The notes under the pieces are model-generated. The model was not told where the DNA came from. It saw only the letters and a list, made by a program, of their open reading frames with translations, and ran no database searches. The translations under genes and the position numbers were made by a program. From assembly GCA_012735455.1 (NCBI GenBank), contig JAAYHG010000180.1, forward strand, positions 1 to 6,155: a stretch of DNA of 6,155 bases. The letters are read 5' to 3'. The stretch comes from Bacillota bacterium (lineage in GTDB: Bacteria > Bacillota > DTU030 > DUMP01). Positions 4,893 through 6,155 of the stretch are shown here, one piece after another. How positions within the stretch are numbered: position 1 is the stretch's first letter; the number at the start of each line of letters is the position of its first letter.

Positions 4893-6155
4893 GTGCCCCC
4901 GATGTGTCTGATCCGGCGTTGGCAAAAATTTGGTCTTAGGATTACAGGTGCTGTGCTCTTGGTGGCTGTCATTGCGACTTGTGCTTTTGCCCGGGAGCCT
5001 ACGGCCACGGTAGCCAGTGAAGAAACCCAGGCAGCGGCAACTGGTCCTGAACTCGTAATCAACATTCCGAGTTTTACCCTAACCTACCTGCGGGATGGTC
5101 AGGTGGTCAAAAAGTATCCCGTGGCTGTTGGAAAGCCTAGTGCGCCTACTCCAGTTGGGTCCTACAAAATCATTAACAAAGTTGTCAATCCTACCTGGTA
5201 CCCGCCAACAGGAGGGAGCCCGGTACCACCGGGGCCGAGCAATCCTTTGGGCGGCCGCTGGATGGGGTTTCTTCCTAGTGGTTACGGAGTGCACGGGAAC
5301 AATAACCCGTCTTCCATTGGCAAGGCGGTTTCCCTGGGTTGTGTTCGCATGCGTAATGAGGATGTGGAAGAACTCTTTCCCCAAATACCGGTGGGCACTC
5401 CGCTTCGAATTGTCTACGAAACTATGGAGGTAGAGACCGACCCCTTGACCGGACAGACATACCTTGTCTTTTATCCCGATATCTATCGCCGAGGTGCACT
5501 CTCCCTGGAGGTGGTAGAGGCGCGGCTTAGGGAACTGGGTCTGGCCGGAAGCTACACCTCGGAAGAGTTGCGGAGCGCGCTAGCTAGCAGCAAACGTGGA
5601 GCAAGTTTTGTTTCCTTGGGCATGAAGATACGGGTGGCGGGAAGGGAAGAGGTGGTTGAGACAGTGGTGGTAGGTGGGGAGACACTCCTTGCCGTGCGGC
5701 CGGTGCTTTCTGCCTTTGGACTACCGGTGGGTTGGGATGCTACACGGCGAGTTGTAACCTCGGGATCCGAAACAATACCGGTGCAACTAAAGGGACAGCG
5801 ATCCTTTGCTCGTTTGGCAGACTTGACGGAGAGACTGGGGATAAAGCACTATTGGAATGAAGAACAGAAACTGCTGGAGCTTTACCGTTGGGAGATTACC
5901 GTTAACGGCGAAGACCTGCGGACAGAGGTCATAGGCGAAGGCGAAAGTGTTTGGCTTCCCGCGGGAGCGATTGCAGCGGCACTAGGTGCACAGGTCACTT
6001 GGGACCCAGAGCGTTCCGTGATTATTGGACCTGCGGGAGCGGAGTGGCCTGCCAAACTCCGTGGCAGTACTGTCTTCGCCACTGCCGATACGCTGGCTAA
6101 GGTCTTACCCATTAAGATCACCATCCTGCCCGACAGCAAACAAGTAGCGATAGGA
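4893..6155 (+). CDS. Secreted YkuD-type L,D-transpeptidase with copper-amine-oxidase-N-like repeats (3' partial)
   Basis: This enzyme would cross-link or modify peptidoglycan outside the membrane. The frame is open from GTG 4893 through the right edge, giving 421 codons and no stop. A signal peptide is clear: basic RRWQKFGLR (8-16), hydrophobic 17-30, then AFA before Arg34. The YkuD domain (about 52-175) has LTYLRDGQVVKKYPVAVGKP, TPVGSYKI and the active-site block: His134 in GVHGNNNPSSIGKAVSLGCV with nucleophile Cys150 and Arg152. After a linker come four related half-units near 265-288, 305-330, 353-378 and 394-420, with the pattern L/V-x-x-L-G-x-x-V-x-W-D, as in copper-amine-oxidase-N/stalk domains of clostridial wall proteins. 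These probably bind the wall and do not imply oxidase activity. GTG 4893 is chosen because AGGAGAG (4879-4885) lies 7 nt upstream and a TAA at 4872 closes the frame. The gene follows a terminator, so it starts its own unit. Confidence 0.9.
   Translation, partial: MPPMCLIRRWQKFGLRITGAVLLVAVIATCAFAREPTATVASEETQAAATGPELVINIPSFTLTYLRDGQVVKKYPVAVGKPSAPTPVGSYKIINKVVNPTWYPPTGGSPVPPGPSNPLGGRWMGFLPSGYGVHGNNNPSSIGKAVSLGCVRMRNEDVEELFPQIPVGTPLRIVYETMEVETDPLTGQTYLVFYPDIYRRGALSLEVVEARLRELGLAGSYTSEELRSALASSKRGASFVSLGMKIRVAGREEVVETVVVGGETLLAVRPVLSAFGLPVGWDATRRVVTSGSETIPVQLKGQRSFARLADLTERLGIKHYWNEEQKLLELYRWEITVNGEDLRTEVIGEGESVWLPAGAIAAALGAQVTWDPERSVIIGPAGAEWPAKLRGSTVFATADTLAKVLPIKITILPDSKQVAIG

Noticed and set aside
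4888..4911. ATG 4888 opening a 7-codon reading frame at the transpeptidase start
   Set aside because: It is only 2 nt from the ribosome binding site and out of frame with the main gene. No evidence of a leader-peptide role.
4802..5384. Minus-strand reading frames opposite the transpeptidase gene
   Set aside because: They are shadows of a gene with a signal peptide and active-site motifs on the plus strand. Their translations show no family features and they lack ribosome binding sites.
1..6155. CRISPR arrays, insertion sequences, phage genes or attachment sites, including at the tRNA-Leu 3' end
   Set aside because: No regular direct repeats with spacers, no transposase or integrase, and no second copy of the tRNA 3' end are present in the window.

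Overview
The window looks like chromosomal DNA from an anaerobic, probably thermophilic and possibly spore-forming Firmicute (Clostridia in the broad sense; Moorella/Desulfotomaculum relatives would fit). This is inferred from AGGAGG-type ribosome binding sites, GTG and TTG starts, a tRNA gene with encoded CCA, a PhoP/PhoR-type two-component pair, a YmaF-like protein, and an L,D-transpeptidase fused to copper-amine-oxidase-N-like domains. No phage, IS, integrase or CRISPR sequence is visible, and no marker in the window fixes the species.

Left part (1-2531, + strand): four reading frames are tightly packed and overlap at each junction. They are the last 22 codons of an unrecognised gene, a hot-dog acyl-CoA thioesterase (YbgC/4HBT type), an OmpR/PhoP-type response regulator, and a PhoR-like sensor kinase with PAS, HisKA and HATPase domains. 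The overlaps are 4, 8 and 4 bp, so this is one translationally coupled operon whose promoter lies left of the window.

Middle (2577-3965): a minus-strand XRE-cupin regulator converges on the kinase gene and has its own sigma-A-type promoter. Transcribed away from it is a HhH-GPD DNA glycosylase of the endonuclease III-related/MagIII (COG2231-like) group. The glycosylase gene is split by one +1 frameshift near 3571-3579. Both halves are otherwise intact and together encode about 235 residues with the catalytic Asp and a four-Cys iron-sulfur loop.

Right part (3966-6155): a tRNA-Leu(CAA) gene has a clear extended -10 promoter and an intrinsic terminator. It is followed by a small YmaF-like protein in which all 12 histidines lie in six regularly spaced HxH motifs, with its own terminator. 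A 240-nt gene-free leader with alternative base-pairing segments then precedes a secreted YkuD L,D-transpeptidase that starts at GTG 4893 and runs off the right edge.

The least explained items are the His-pair repeat protein with the dyad in front of it, the in-frame-recoverable glycosylase frameshift, and the structured leader of the transpeptidase. Nothing here amounts to a clearly new multi-gene system.
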